Assembly (NCBI RefSeq): GCF_014596475.1
Contig: NZ_MECJ01000019.1
Span: 62,001-126,000, forward strand
From: Streptomyces sp. CBMA152
GTDB lineage: Bacteria > Actinomycetota > Actinomycetes > Streptomycetales > Streptomycetaceae
DNA length: 64,000 nt
Direction of reading: 5' to 3'
The notes under the pieces were generated by a model. It made no database searches, had not been told where the DNA came from, and was given only the letters and a program-made list of their open reading frames with translations. Below are positions 56,993 to 64,000 of the stretch, one piece after another. Positions within the stretch are counted from its first letter, which is position 1; each line of letters starts with the position of its first letter. A program made the position numbers and the translations under genes.

Positions 56993-57441
56993 TGAGCGCG
57001 GCGGTACTGGCGCTCGCGCCGCAGGCGGTCTCCGCGCCGATGTCGGCCTCGGACGTCCCGCAGGTGATCGCGCTGCTGCGGGCGGCACCGCAGACCGCGT
57101 ACTGCGAGTGGGAGAACGAATCGCTCCTGCGGGCCCACCTGGCCCACTCGGCCGAGCTGTGCCGGGTGGTCCGGGACCCGGCGGGCCGGGTCGTCGGCGC
57201 GCTGCTCGCGGGCAGCTTCGGGGTACGCGGCAGCATCAGCCACGCCGTGGTCACCCCGACCCACCGCCAGGCGGGCCTGGCCCGCCTGATGGCCCGCGAC
57301 GCCCTGACGGCCTTCCGCGCCCGAGGCGTACGCCGAGTCCACCTGGCCGTCCTGGACGGCAACCCGGCGGCGGCCGCGCTGTGGACGGCCGTGGGCTTCC
57401 GCCCGGCGCTGGGGGAGAGGACGTACGAGTGCGACCTGTAG
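56992..57441 (+). CDS. GNAT-family N-acetyltransferase
   Basis: A 149-residue GNAT protein from ATG 56992. The acetyl-CoA loop is VVTPTHRQAGLARLMARDALTAF near residues 80-103 (RxxGL variant), followed by HLAVLDGNPAAAALWTAVGFRP, the usual beta-bulge region. It may acetylate the product for self-protection or be a tailoring enzyme. Its 3' end overlaps the AzlC gene by 13 bp, showing co-transcription with the exporter pair. Confidence 0.87.
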   Translation: MSAAVLALAPQAVSAPMSASDVPQVIALLRAAPQTAYCEWENESLLRAHLAHSAELCRVVRDPAGRVVGALLAGSFGVRGSISHAVVTPTHRQAGLARLMARDALTAFRARGVRRVHLAVLDGNPAAAALWTAVGFRPALGERTYECDL

Positions 57442-58205
57442 AAGCCGTACCGGTCCCCGGGGGACTCGCCCCCGGGGCCGGGCGGGCCCCCCGCCCACTC
57501 GCCACCGGCCTCGCCCAGGCCGTCCCCGTCATGCTCGGCTACGTACCCGTCGCCTTCGCCTTCGGCGTCCTCGGCCACACCGCAGGCCTCCCCGGCTGGG
57601 CCCTGATCGGCATGTCCCTGTTCGTGTACGGAGGTTCATCCCAGTTCGCCGCCCTCCAGCTCATAGGAGTCGGCGCGGCCCCGTACGCCATCGTCCTCAC
57701 CACCTTCGTGGTGAACCTCCGCCACCTCCTGCTCTCGGCAGCCGTCGCCCCCCGCCTGGCCGCATGGCGACGGCGTGAACAGGCCCTGTTCGCCTATGAG
57801 TTGACGGACGAGGCGTTCGCCGTGCACTCGGCGCAGTACGGCGAGCGACCCCACCGCCCCAAGGCCGAGGTGCTGAGCTTCAACCTCGCCGTACACGCCT
57901 CCTGGGTGGCGGGCACCGTCGCGGGCGTACTGGCCGGAGACCTGGTCACCGACGTACGCGCGCTCGGCCTCGACTACGCGCTGCCCGCCATGTTCATGGC
58001 CCTGCTCGCGGCCGGGATCGTCACGGACCGGCGCCAGCTGGCGGTCGCGGCGGTGGCGGGCGGCGGCGCGGTCGTCCTGACGCTGCTGGGCCTCCAGTAC
58101 TGGGCGGTGCTGGTCGCGGCGGCGCTGGCGGCGACCTTCGGCCTGGCGATCGCGCCGAGCGAACCGGCAGAGGACCCGACCCAGAACGAAAGAACCCTCC
58201 AATGA
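57429..58205 (+). CDS. azlC: AzlC-family amino acid exporter subunit
   Basis: A 258-residue membrane protein from GTG 57429. ATGLAQAVPVMLGYVPVAFAFG, LFVYGGSSQFAALQLIGVGA and VNLRHLLLSAAVAPRLAAW are diagnostic AzlC blocks. With AzlD it exports branched-chain or other amino acids. In this operon, next to an amino acid dioxygenase, the pair may export a modified amino acid or a toxic intermediate. The AzlD ATG overlaps its stop by 4 bp. Confidence 0.93.
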   Translation: MRPVEAVPVPGGLAPGAGRAPRPLATGLAQAVPVMLGYVPVAFAFGVLGHTAGLPGWALIGMSLFVYGGSSQFAALQLIGVGAAPYAIVLTTFVVNLRHLLLSAAVAPRLAAWRRREQALFAYELTDEAFAVHSAQYGERPHRPKAEVLSFNLAVHASWVAGTVAGVLAGDLVTDVRALGLDYALPAMFMALLAAGIVTDRRQLAVAAVAGGGAVVLTLLGLQYWAVLVAAALAATFGLAIAPSEPAEDPTQNERTLQ

Positions 58206-58528
58206 GCCAGCTCACCCTCGCCCTCACGATCGCCGGAATGGCCGCCGTGACCTTCGGCCCCCGGCTGCTGCCCACGCTCTTCCTGGCGGCGGCGCGACTG
58301 CCCCGCCCGGTGGTGGTGTGGCTGCGCCAGGTCCCCCCGGCGGTCATCGCCGCGCTGCTCGCGCCCTCGCTGTTCGTACCGTCGGGCCACCTAGACGTCG
58401 GCCCGACCAACTACGGCCTCTGGCTGGCCGTTCCCACCCTGTTCCTGGCCTGGCGGACCCGGAACTTCTACCTCACGATCGCCTTCGGCATCGGCGCACT
58501 GGCCGCGCTCCGGCTGGTCACCGCATGA
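58202..58528 (+). CDS. azlD: AzlD-family amino acid exporter subunit
   Basis: A 108-residue protein from ATG 58202 with four hydrophobic helices. TIAGMAAVTFGPRLLPTLFL and LRQVPPAVIAALLAPSLFVP are AzlD signatures. It forms the small membrane subunit of the AzlCD exporter. It is the last gene of the rightward operon; the convergent sigma factor gene ends 72 bp further on, and I see no strong terminator in between. Confidence 0.93.
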   Translation: MSQLTLALTIAGMAAVTFGPRLLPTLFLAAARLPRPVVVWLRQVPPAVIAALLAPSLFVPSGHLDVGPTNYGLWLAVPTLFLAWRTRNFYLTIAFGIGALAALRLVTA

Positions 58529-58600
58529 CACGTGACCAGCCGGAGCGGGCTCTCCTGGACTCCCCGGACCGGTCGGCGTGGCTCGGGGTTCAGGACACGC

Positions 58601-59515
58601 CTACGCGTCCGGTACGTGAAGGAGCTTGTCCGGGTTACGGATCGCGTCCACGGAAGTGATCCGGCCGCCATCGACGGTGATCGCCACGATCGTCCGGGCA
58701 CCGTCCCAGTGCCACAGGGCAAGACCGGGCGCGCCGTTGACATGGGCCAGGCGCAGCCCGTCCGGCGGGACATGGACCCGGGTGAGCGCGATGAGGCCGC
58801 GCGCGACACTCTCCGCCCCCCGCACGATCCCCCGCAGCGCCGTCACCTTCCCGCCGCCGTCACCGCGCCAGACCACTCCGGGGTCGAGCAGTGCGACCAG
58901 CCGCTCCAGATCGCCCTCCTGGCACGCCTTGCCGAACGCGCTGACCAGTTCCCGCTGGCGGGCGTACCCGGCGGGGTGGTGCGGACGGCTGCTGTCGACA
59001 TGGCGGCGGGCCCGGGACGCCAACTGGCGTACGGCCGCCGGGGTACGGCCCACGACGCCCGCGACCTCCTCGAAGGGCAGCCCGAACACGTCGTGCAGCA
59101 GGAACGCGGTGCGCTGCGCGGGCGACAGCTCGTCCAGGACGATCATCAGCGCCATCGACACCGACTCGTCCAGCGTGACCCGGTCGGCGGGGTCCTGCTC
59201 GTCCGGCGCGTGCTCGACCAGCGGCTCGGGCAGCCACGTACCGACGTACCGCTCACGCCGTACGCGCGCGCTCCCCAGCGCGTCCAGGGCGAGACGCCCC
59301 ACGGTCGTCGTCAGCCAGGCCCGCAGATCCCGTACGGCCCCGGGGTCCTTGAGGCCGCGCAGCCGCAGCCACGCCTCCTGGACGCAGTCCTCCGCCTCGG
59401 CGAGGCACCCGGTCGTCGTGTACGCGACCCGCAGCAGCCGGGGCCGCTCCCGCTCGAAGGCCCGGGCCAGACCGTCCTCGCTCGACAGCGGGCCGCGCCC
59501 ACCGACCGTGCTCAC
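58601..59515 (-). CDS. ECF41-type sigma factor with SnoaL-like C-terminus
   Basis: A 304-residue sigma factor from GTG 59515. Region 2 (LARAFERERPRLLRVAYTTT to DCVQEAWLRLRG) and region 4 (VLDELSPAQRTAFLLHDVFG to RQLASRARRHVD) are followed by a SnoaL/NTF2-like domain from about residue 200 (LVSAFGKACQEGDLERLVAL). ECF41 factors are controlled by this C-terminal extension and are usually encoded beside an oxidoreductase gene, often one of the NmrA or carboxymuconolactone type. Here the upstream gene is an NmrA-like protein overlapping by 4 bp (GTGA). Confidence 0.9.
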   Translation of the reverse strand: MSTVGGRGPLSSEDGLARAFERERPRLLRVAYTTTGCLAEAEDCVQEAWLRLRGLKDPGAVRDLRAWLTTTVGRLALDALGSARVRRERYVGTWLPEPLVEHAPDEQDPADRVTLDESVSMALMIVLDELSPAQRTAFLLHDVFGLPFEEVAGVVGRTPAAVRQLASRARRHVDSSRPHHPAGYARQRELVSAFGKACQEGDLERLVALLDPGVVWRGDGGGKVTALRGIVRGAESVARGLIALTRVHVPPDGLRLAHVNGAPGLALWHWDGARTIVAITVDGGRITSVDAIRNPDKLLHVPDA

Positions 59516-60288
59516 CGCAGCCCCGCGACGCTCGCCCACACCTGTTCGGTGCGCAGCCACTCCCCGAACGACATGGTGCCGCGTACGTCCGGTTTCTCCA
59601 CGGTGAGCGCGCCCGACCGCAGCGCCTGGCCCACGGGCCCCGGCAGCGGCACCGGCATCAGGACCGCCTTGCGGCCCGTCACCGTGCGCCAGACCCGCGC
59701 CATCTCCCGTACGTCGGTGTCCTCGGGCCCGCAGACCTCGATACGTCCCCGGTGCGGCACCCCCTCCGCCACATCGGCGACCACCCAGGCGGCCTCCATG
59801 CAGGCGACCGTCCGCAGGCGTGCCCTGGGCACCGGCACCACGCCCCATTTGGCGGCGGACGAGAGCGCCGAGGCGAGCAGTTCATGGAACTGGGTGGCCC
59901 GCACAATCGTCCACGGCACGCGTCCCTCGCGTACCACCCACTCCTGCTCGGCCTTGGTCTGCAGATATCCCATCGGCACCATGTCGCAGCCCACGATCGA
60001 GACGCACACATGGTGCTGCACGCCGACCGCGCGGGCGGCGGCCAGCAGCCGCCGCGAGCCGTCGACGAGCGTCCGGGCCGCTCCCTTGGCGGACCCGTGC
60101 GCGTTGGACGCGTCCACCACGACCTCGCACCCCGACAGGGCGTCGATCAGCCCTTCACCGGTGGTCAGATCGACCTTGTAATCCGGGGACCGACGGCTCA
60201 AAACCCGCACCCGGTGCCCCCGCGTACGCAACTCCTCGGCGACGCGGCTACCCAGCGTCCCCGTCCCTCCCGCAATGGCGATGTCCAT
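59512..60288 (-). CDS. NmrA-like NAD(P)-binding protein
   Basis: A 258-residue atypical short-chain dehydrogenase from ATG 60288. The nucleotide-binding loop is MDIAIAGGTGTLGSRVAEEL (GGTGxxG). VDASNAHGSAKGAARTLVDG, HHVCVSIVGCDMVPMGYLQT and VPWTIVRATQFHELL are typical of the NmrA/SDR_a5 group, which lacks the SDR catalytic triad and often senses redox state. It is the presumed partner of the ECF41 sigma factor in the same operon. Confidence 0.88.
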   Translation of the reverse strand: MDIAIAGGTGTLGSRVAEELRTRGHRVRVLSRRSPDYKVDLTTGEGLIDALSGCEVVVDASNAHGSAKGAARTLVDGSRRLLAAARAVGVQHHVCVSIVGCDMVPMGYLQTKAEQEWVVREGRVPWTIVRATQFHELLASALSSAAKWGVVPVPRARLRTVACMEAAWVVADVAEGVPHRGRIEVCGPEDTDVREMARVWRTVTGRKAVLMPVPLPGPVGQALRSGALTVEKPDVRGTMSFGEWLRTEQVWASVAGLR

Positions 60289-60379
60289 GTCCCTAGGACG
60301 ACGCGCCGCCCCGGGATGTGACAAGCACGAACCGCGCCCCCGGTTGGTACCCGAGCCGATGCTGCCCCCTGTACCTACA

Positions 60380-60408
60380 GGGGCGCCGGGAACTGCGCGA
60401 CAAGCCCC
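60380..60408 (-). repeat. Interspersed repeat copy (inverted)
   Basis: AGGGGCGCCGGGAACTGCGC followed by GACAAGCCC is an inverted, slightly diverged copy of the GTCGCGCAGTTCCCCGCG repeat. It lies between the cation exporter end (60430) and the NmrA-like gene start (60288), consistent with a terminator-like position. Confidence 0.75.
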
Positions 60409-60429
60409 CACCGGCCCGCAGACAAACGC

Positions 60430-61392
60430 TCACCCATGCAGGGCACCGGCGGCCTCCGCATGCCCCTCGGGCTCCAGCTGAATGGTCGAGTGGGCAACAT
60501 CGAAGTGCTCCCCCACGCACCGCTGCAACCGCCGCAACAACTCCCCGTACCCGTCAACAAGCGCCGCCTCCTTGACCACCACGTGCACGGTGAGCACAGG
60601 CATCCCGGACGTCACGGTCCAGCCATGCAGATCGTGAACGTCGACCACACCCCGCTCCTCCAGCAAATGCGCGCGGACCACCGCGAGGTCCACATCCTCC
60701 GGCGTCGCCTCCAGCAGCACCCGCACGGAATCCCGCAGCAACCCGTACGCCCGCGGCACGATCAGCAGCCCGATCACGATGGAGGCGATCGGGTCGGCCG
60801 CCTGCCAGCCGGTCAGCAGGATGACCAGACCGCCGACGATCACCGCGACCGAGCCGAGCGCGTCGCCGAGTACTTCCAGATACGCGCCGCGCAGATTGAG
60901 GCTCTGGTCCTTGGCGTCCCGCAGCAGCCACAGCCCGACCATGTTCGCCGCGAGCCCGCCCACCGCGACCGCGAACATCAGCCCGCCCTTGACCTCGACC
61001 GGCTCCGCGAACCGACCGATCGCCGACCACAGCACCCACACGAAGATCCCGACGAGCAGCAGCGCGTTCAGGACCGCCGAGAAGATCTCGACCCGGTAGA
61101 AGCCGAAGGTGCGGCGCGGGGTCGGGGCGCGCTGGGCGAGCGTGATCGCGCCGAGCGCGAGCGAGACGCCGACCGCGTCGGTGAGGCTGTGCGCGGCGTC
61201 GGCCAGCAGCGCGAGCGAGCCGGAGATCAGCGCGCCGACCACCTGGATGACGGTGATCGACGCGCTGATGCCGATGGTCCACAGCAGCCGGCTGCGGAAC
61301 GTGCCGGTGAGGGTGCCCGAGGCCGAGGATGGGGGTCCCTCCCTGTTCGAGCGAAGCCGAGAACTCGGGGGAGGTCCGTGGTCATGGCCCAT
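60430..61392 (-). CDS. CDF-family cation efflux protein (zinc/cobalt type)
   Basis: A 320-residue, six-helix cation diffusion facilitator from ATG 61392. SGSLALLADAAHSLTDAVGV (metal site HxxxD) and YLEVLGDALGSVAVIVGG (HxxxD counterpart with Gly) are the two metal-binding helices, and the C-terminal cytoplasmic domain ends with AHSTIQLEPEGHAEAAGAL. It exports Zn2+, Co2+ or Cd2+. The N-terminus MGHDHGPPPSSRLRSNREG includes a stretch encoded by a streptomycete interspersed repeat. The gene lies 13 bp after the geosmin synthase gene in the same operon. Confidence 0.9.
   Translation of the reverse strand: MGHDHGPPPSSRLRSNREGPPSSASGTLTGTFRSRLLWTIGISASITVIQVVGALISGSLALLADAAHSLTDAVGVSLALGAITLAQRAPTPRRTFGFYRVEIFSAVLNALLLVGIFVWVLWSAIGRFAEPVEVKGGLMFAVAVGGLAANMVGLWLLRDAKDQSLNLRGAYLEVLGDALGSVAVIVGGLVILLTGWQAADPIASIVIGLLIVPRAYGLLRDSVRVLLEATPEDVDLAVVRAHLLEERGVVDVHDLHGWTVTSGMPVLTVHVVVKEAALVDGYGELLRRLQRCVGEHFDVAHSTIQLEPEGHAEAAGALHG
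61330..61375 (+). repeat. Interspersed repeat inside CDF coding region
   Basis: The segment GGTCCCTCCCTGTTCGAGCG and its continuation to CTCGGGGGAGG is an imperfect inverted repeat of a type common between streptomycete genes. Here it is in frame within the 5' end of the cation exporter gene, encoding about residues 8-24. A related hairpin occurs at about 2907-2945. Confidence 0.6.
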
Positions 61393-61404
61393 GCCGCAAG
61401 TCGA

Positions 61405-63672
61405 TCACGCCCCGGCGAGCCCCGCGACCGGACGGTCCACCGGCGCGGGCGACAGCATCCGGTGGGCCAGCCGCAGCGCGTCCGTGCCCGGGCCGGAGGC
61501 GGCGAGGACGGACGGCACGACGTTCGGCAGCGAGCCGCCCCGTAGATCCTCCTCCGAGTAGCGCCGGCTGTGCCGGTGCCAGTTCAGGATGCCCGCGAGC
61601 CAGTCCTCCAGCTCCCGTACGTACGCGTCGAGCGCGGCCCCGCCGTCCCGGTCGAGCCCGAACTCCTCTACCAGCAGCGGCAGTTCGTGCTCCTTCACAT
61701 GGAAGTACTGGCGCAGCCGCGAGCGCATGAGGTCGTCGACGATCCCGAGGGCGGTCGGGTAGTCGCACCCGAAGAAGCGCTCCACGACGAGGACCAGATT
61801 GTGCACCTCGCCCTCGAACTCGATCTCCTTCTGATAAGAGAAGACGTCGTTGATCAGCATCCCGTAGTCCATGGCCGCGTGCTCCAGGGCCTCCATCGTC
61901 CCGGTCCGGAACAGCTCGGCCGGAAGCGCGTCGAGGTGCCGCAGCCGGCTCAGCGCCAAGGTCGCCTCGGAGCCGAAGGTCTCCCGGCGCATCTCGATGA
62001 AGTCGACCGGGTCGGGGATGCGGTGCTGGGCCTGGTTGTGGAGCTCCCACAGCCAGCTCCTCAGCATCACCTCGCTCCCCCGACGCAACTCCCCCCGCGC
62101 ACGCGGGGACATCGGGGCGGCCGAGCGCACCCAGACGTCCGCGAGCGCGCGCTCCATCGGGGTCGCGGCGAGCGCCGCCCCGGCCGCCGGATCGTCCACG
62201 TCCATGCAGTCCAGCATCCGCTCGACGCACAGCCGCGCCCCGACGAGATCGCGCGAACGCCCGTACACCAGCGGGAAGTAGTCGTCCGCGTACGTACCCC
62301 AGGTCAGCCACTCCGCACTGAGCTCCAGCTCCTCCAGGGTGGCGTCGGGGTCGAGCCCGGCCGCGCAGAGCGTGAAGTCGTAGCCACGGAGCTTGTGTTC
62401 GTCCCAGATGTCGTCGAGCAGCCCCATCCGGTCCGCCCAGGCGACGGAGAGATCGCGCGCCTCGGCCAGATGCGGGCTGATCGTCAGCGGGAACGGCATG
62501 GCGAAGTCGGGCAGCAGGGACGGCCCGACGTGCTGCATCGGCACATGGGCGTGGCTGCGCAGCCGGGCCTGCGCCGGGCGGCCGAAGAGGGTCTTGATGT
62601 CGAGCGCGGAGGTGCCGAGTGCCGAGGTGCCGAGCGCGGAGGTGCCGAGCAGCCCGTCGGCCGTCGCCGTACGCGTCCGCGCCTCCTGGTTCATGTACCG
62701 GCTGGAGCGCATGTGCCACTCGTGGCCGCCGGACTGCCAGTCCTGGAGGCCCTTGACGTACGCGGCGACCCGCGCGCACTCCTCGGGGTCGAGCCCCTTC
62801 TCCAGGCAGAGCGGCGGGAGTTCGGTCAGCGCGGTGTTCTCGAACTGCTGGAGCCGCGAGGTGAGCAGATCGTTGACGGTCTCGGCGGCCTCCTGCGTCG
62901 TACACCCGAGAAAGGTCTCAAGGACGAGGATCCCGTTGCTCAACTCCCCCTCGTCCTCGACCTCCCGCTGATACGAGAAGAGGTCGTTGCGCAGATGGAC
63001 GCTGTCCGCGAAGGCGTCGGTGAGGACGCGCAACGGCCGGGAGCCCGCGACGGCGTGCGGGATCTCGGCGTCCGCCGCGTACTCGACGAGCCCCGCCGAC
63101 CAGGGCGCGCCGCCCACCTTGCGCCGCATCTCGATGTACTCGACGGGGTTGGCGATCCGCCCCTCGTTGATGTTGACGAGCTCCCACATCGACTCGTTCA
63201 GCAGATTGCGGGTGGACTCGGCGAACCGTTCCCGCCAGCCGTACGACATGCTCGGCACGGTCCGCGCCCACAGGTCCGCGAGGCCCTTCTCGACCTGGTT
63301 GACCGGCTCGGGGAACCCGTCGGCGAGGTCCATCGGCATGAACGCGGCCAGCCGCTCCAGATACTTCCTGCCGCCGTCACGGTCGAGCGTGCGCTTGAAC
63401 GCCTCCAGGAAGTGGTCGTCGAAGAAGAACACCCACACGTACCAGTCGGTGACCAGCGACAGCGCGTCGGCGTCGCAGTCGGGGTGGGTGTACGAGCACA
63501 GCAGCGCGTAGTCGTGCGCGTCGAGGTCGCTCTGCTCCCAGATCCCCGACCCCTCCAGCATGCCCATCTCGCGGGCCCACGCGCGCGAGTGCGTACGGGC
63601 CGCTTCGAGATGGGGATTGAGCCGTGCCGGATACGGCATATAGAAATCCGGCAGGACGAACGGCTGGCTCAC
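61405..63672 (-). CDS. geoA: Bifunctional germacradienol/geosmin synthase
   Basis: A 755-residue two-domain terpene cyclase from GTG 63672 with (V)SQPFVLPDFYMPYPARLN. The N-terminal domain has the Mg-binding DDHFLE (about 85-90) and the NSE motif NDLFSYQRE (about 230), and cyclises farnesyl diphosphate to germacradienol. The C-terminal domain starts near LLPDFAMPFPLTISPHL, with DDYFPLVYG and NDVFSYQKE, and converts germacradienol to geosmin with loss of acetone. The linker has three LGTSA repeats. Length is slightly above the usual 725 residues because of the linker. The cation exporter gene follows. Confidence 0.96.
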   Translation of the reverse strand: MSQPFVLPDFYMPYPARLNPHLEAARTHSRAWAREMGMLEGSGIWEQSDLDAHDYALLCSYTHPDCDADALSLVTDWYVWVFFFDDHFLEAFKRTLDRDGGRKYLERLAAFMPMDLADGFPEPVNQVEKGLADLWARTVPSMSYGWRERFAESTRNLLNESMWELVNINEGRIANPVEYIEMRRKVGGAPWSAGLVEYAADAEIPHAVAGSRPLRVLTDAFADSVHLRNDLFSYQREVEDEGELSNGILVLETFLGCTTQEAAETVNDLLTSRLQQFENTALTELPPLCLEKGLDPEECARVAAYVKGLQDWQSGGHEWHMRSSRYMNQEARTRTATADGLLGTSALGTSALGTSALDIKTLFGRPAQARLRSHAHVPMQHVGPSLLPDFAMPFPLTISPHLAEARDLSVAWADRMGLLDDIWDEHKLRGYDFTLCAAGLDPDATLEELELSAEWLTWGTYADDYFPLVYGRSRDLVGARLCVERMLDCMDVDDPAAGAALAATPMERALADVWVRSAAPMSPRARGELRRGSEVMLRSWLWELHNQAQHRIPDPVDFIEMRRETFGSEATLALSRLRHLDALPAELFRTGTMEALEHAAMDYGMLINDVFSYQKEIEFEGEVHNLVLVVERFFGCDYPTALGIVDDLMRSRLRQYFHVKEHELPLLVEEFGLDRDGGAALDAYVRELEDWLAGILNWHRHSRRYSEEDLRGGSLPNVVPSVLAASGPGTDALRLAHRMLSPAPVDRPVAGLAGA
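62602..62646 (-). repeat. Three 15-bp tandem repeats in geosmin synthase linker
   Basis: GAGCGCGGAGGTGCC, GAGTGCCGAGGTGCC and GAGCGCGGAGGTGCC occur in tandem, encoding LGTSA three times in the linker between the two cyclase domains. The array is a candidate for length variation by replication slippage. Confidence 0.85.
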
Positions 63673-63797
63673 TGGGCTTCCCCTCCTGATGGCACCAGTT
63701 GGTCCGCCCAGCACTACCCCGCGCGCCCGAAGGCATTCGGAATGGGCGCGCCGGTCATACGAAAGCGTGAGTTCACGAGAACGTACGTACGAGAGGG

Positions 63798-64000
63798 TTA
63801 CGGTCGCCGCGCCCTCCCGGCAGTCCTCATCACCGTCGTGTCCACCTCGCCCGCGATGACCCCCCTCGCCAGCACGGCGATCCGTAGCCCATGCGTACGG
63901 GCGTAGTCGCGGAGGACCGCGAACGCCTCGTCGACGGTCATCCGCCAGCGTTCGGCGAGGATTCCCTTGGCCTGTTCGATGACGATTCGGCTGGTCAGCG
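63798..64000 (-). CDS. ANTAR-domain protein (partial, C-terminus only)
   Basis: The frame enters from the right edge and stops at TAA 63798-63800, giving the last 67 codons. LTSRIVIEQAKGILAERWRM and TVDEAFAVLRDYARTHGLRI form the ANTAR RNA-binding three-helix domain, which binds nascent leader hairpins and prevents transcription termination. The N-terminal sensor (GAF or PAS) is outside the window. The gap 63673-63797 holds the geosmin synthase promoter. Confidence 0.88.
   Translation of the reverse strand, partial: LTSRIVIEQAKGILAERWRMTVDEAFAVLRDYARTHGLRIAVLARGVIAGEVDTTVMRTAGRARRP

Overview
The window is high-GC actinobacterial chromosome and almost certainly Streptomyces. Supporting signs are the germacradienol/geosmin synthase, the SARP and ECF regulators, frequent GTG starts, 4-bp ATGA/GTGA gene overlaps, and the interspersed GTCGCGCAGTTCCCCGCG-type repeats. 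It moves from housekeeping genes, through an accessory zone beside a tRNA, into a large biosynthetic locus, and ends in terpene and regulatory genes.

Left part (1-7000): the 5' part of an N,N-dimethylformamidase-beta-like gene, a membrane protein resembling a degenerate M48 peptidase, purD, dnaX, the 4.5S/SRP RNA and tRNA-Ser(GGA). The 3' end of this tRNA is an attachment site. A perfect 57-bp direct repeat (6940-6996 and 11641-11697) bounds a 4.7-kb island with no integrase. The island carries a four-gene cassette (small membrane protein, ECF-like sigma factor, a protein with two VEAGL repeats, a 379-aa unknown) and a VapBC toxin-antitoxin pair. To its right lie a solitary adenine methylase fused to an HsdS-like domain, a small membrane protein, a phage-type ParB-like gene and a broken PIN toxin gene.

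Middle (16-26 kb): a DrrAB-type ABC exporter preceded by phased TGTCAGC repeats, an AfsR-like SARP regulator, a GntR regulator with palindromes on both sides that suggest its regulon, an RsbW-type ATPase, a DUF1152-like protein and a serine beta-lactamase-like hydrolase with a 31-bp TetR-type operator.

26-58.5 kb appears to be one biosynthetic locus. A leftward operon encodes a dipeptide-epimerase-like enzyme, a flavin-fold protein and an ATP-grasp ligase. Divergent from it is a 19-codon ORF with a strong ribosome binding site and a following hairpin, then an FGE-like enzyme, an MBL-fold protein, an esterase, an AsnB-like amidotransferase, an unknown protein, an aldehyde dehydrogenase and a threonine-aldolase-like enzyme. 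After a regulator and a secreted peptide comes a 12-gene leftward operon. It contains a stand-alone MetRS paralogue, a cupin, a DadA-like flavin oxidase and two lysine/ornithine N-hydroxylases, the separated parts of the hydrazine (N-N bond) forming machinery known from s56-p1 biosynthesis. It also has a diaminobutyrate-type aminotransferase, a CysE-like acyltransferase, a solute-binding-protein homologue without a signal peptide, two ATP-grasp ligases, a transporter and a rhodanese. Divergent again are an MFS exporter, a DinB-fold protein, an amino acid 2OG dioxygenase, a GNAT and AzlCD. Shared GCTGGCAC motifs tie the 39-kb regulator region to the 54-kb divergent promoter. The inferred product is a hydrazine- or hydrazide-containing modified peptide, possibly built on or with a ribosomal peptide. 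Its identity cannot be settled from sequence alone.

Right end (58.6-64 kb): an ECF41-type sigma factor with an NmrA-like partner, a CDF cation exporter, geosmin synthase, and the C-terminus of an ANTAR regulator running off the edge.
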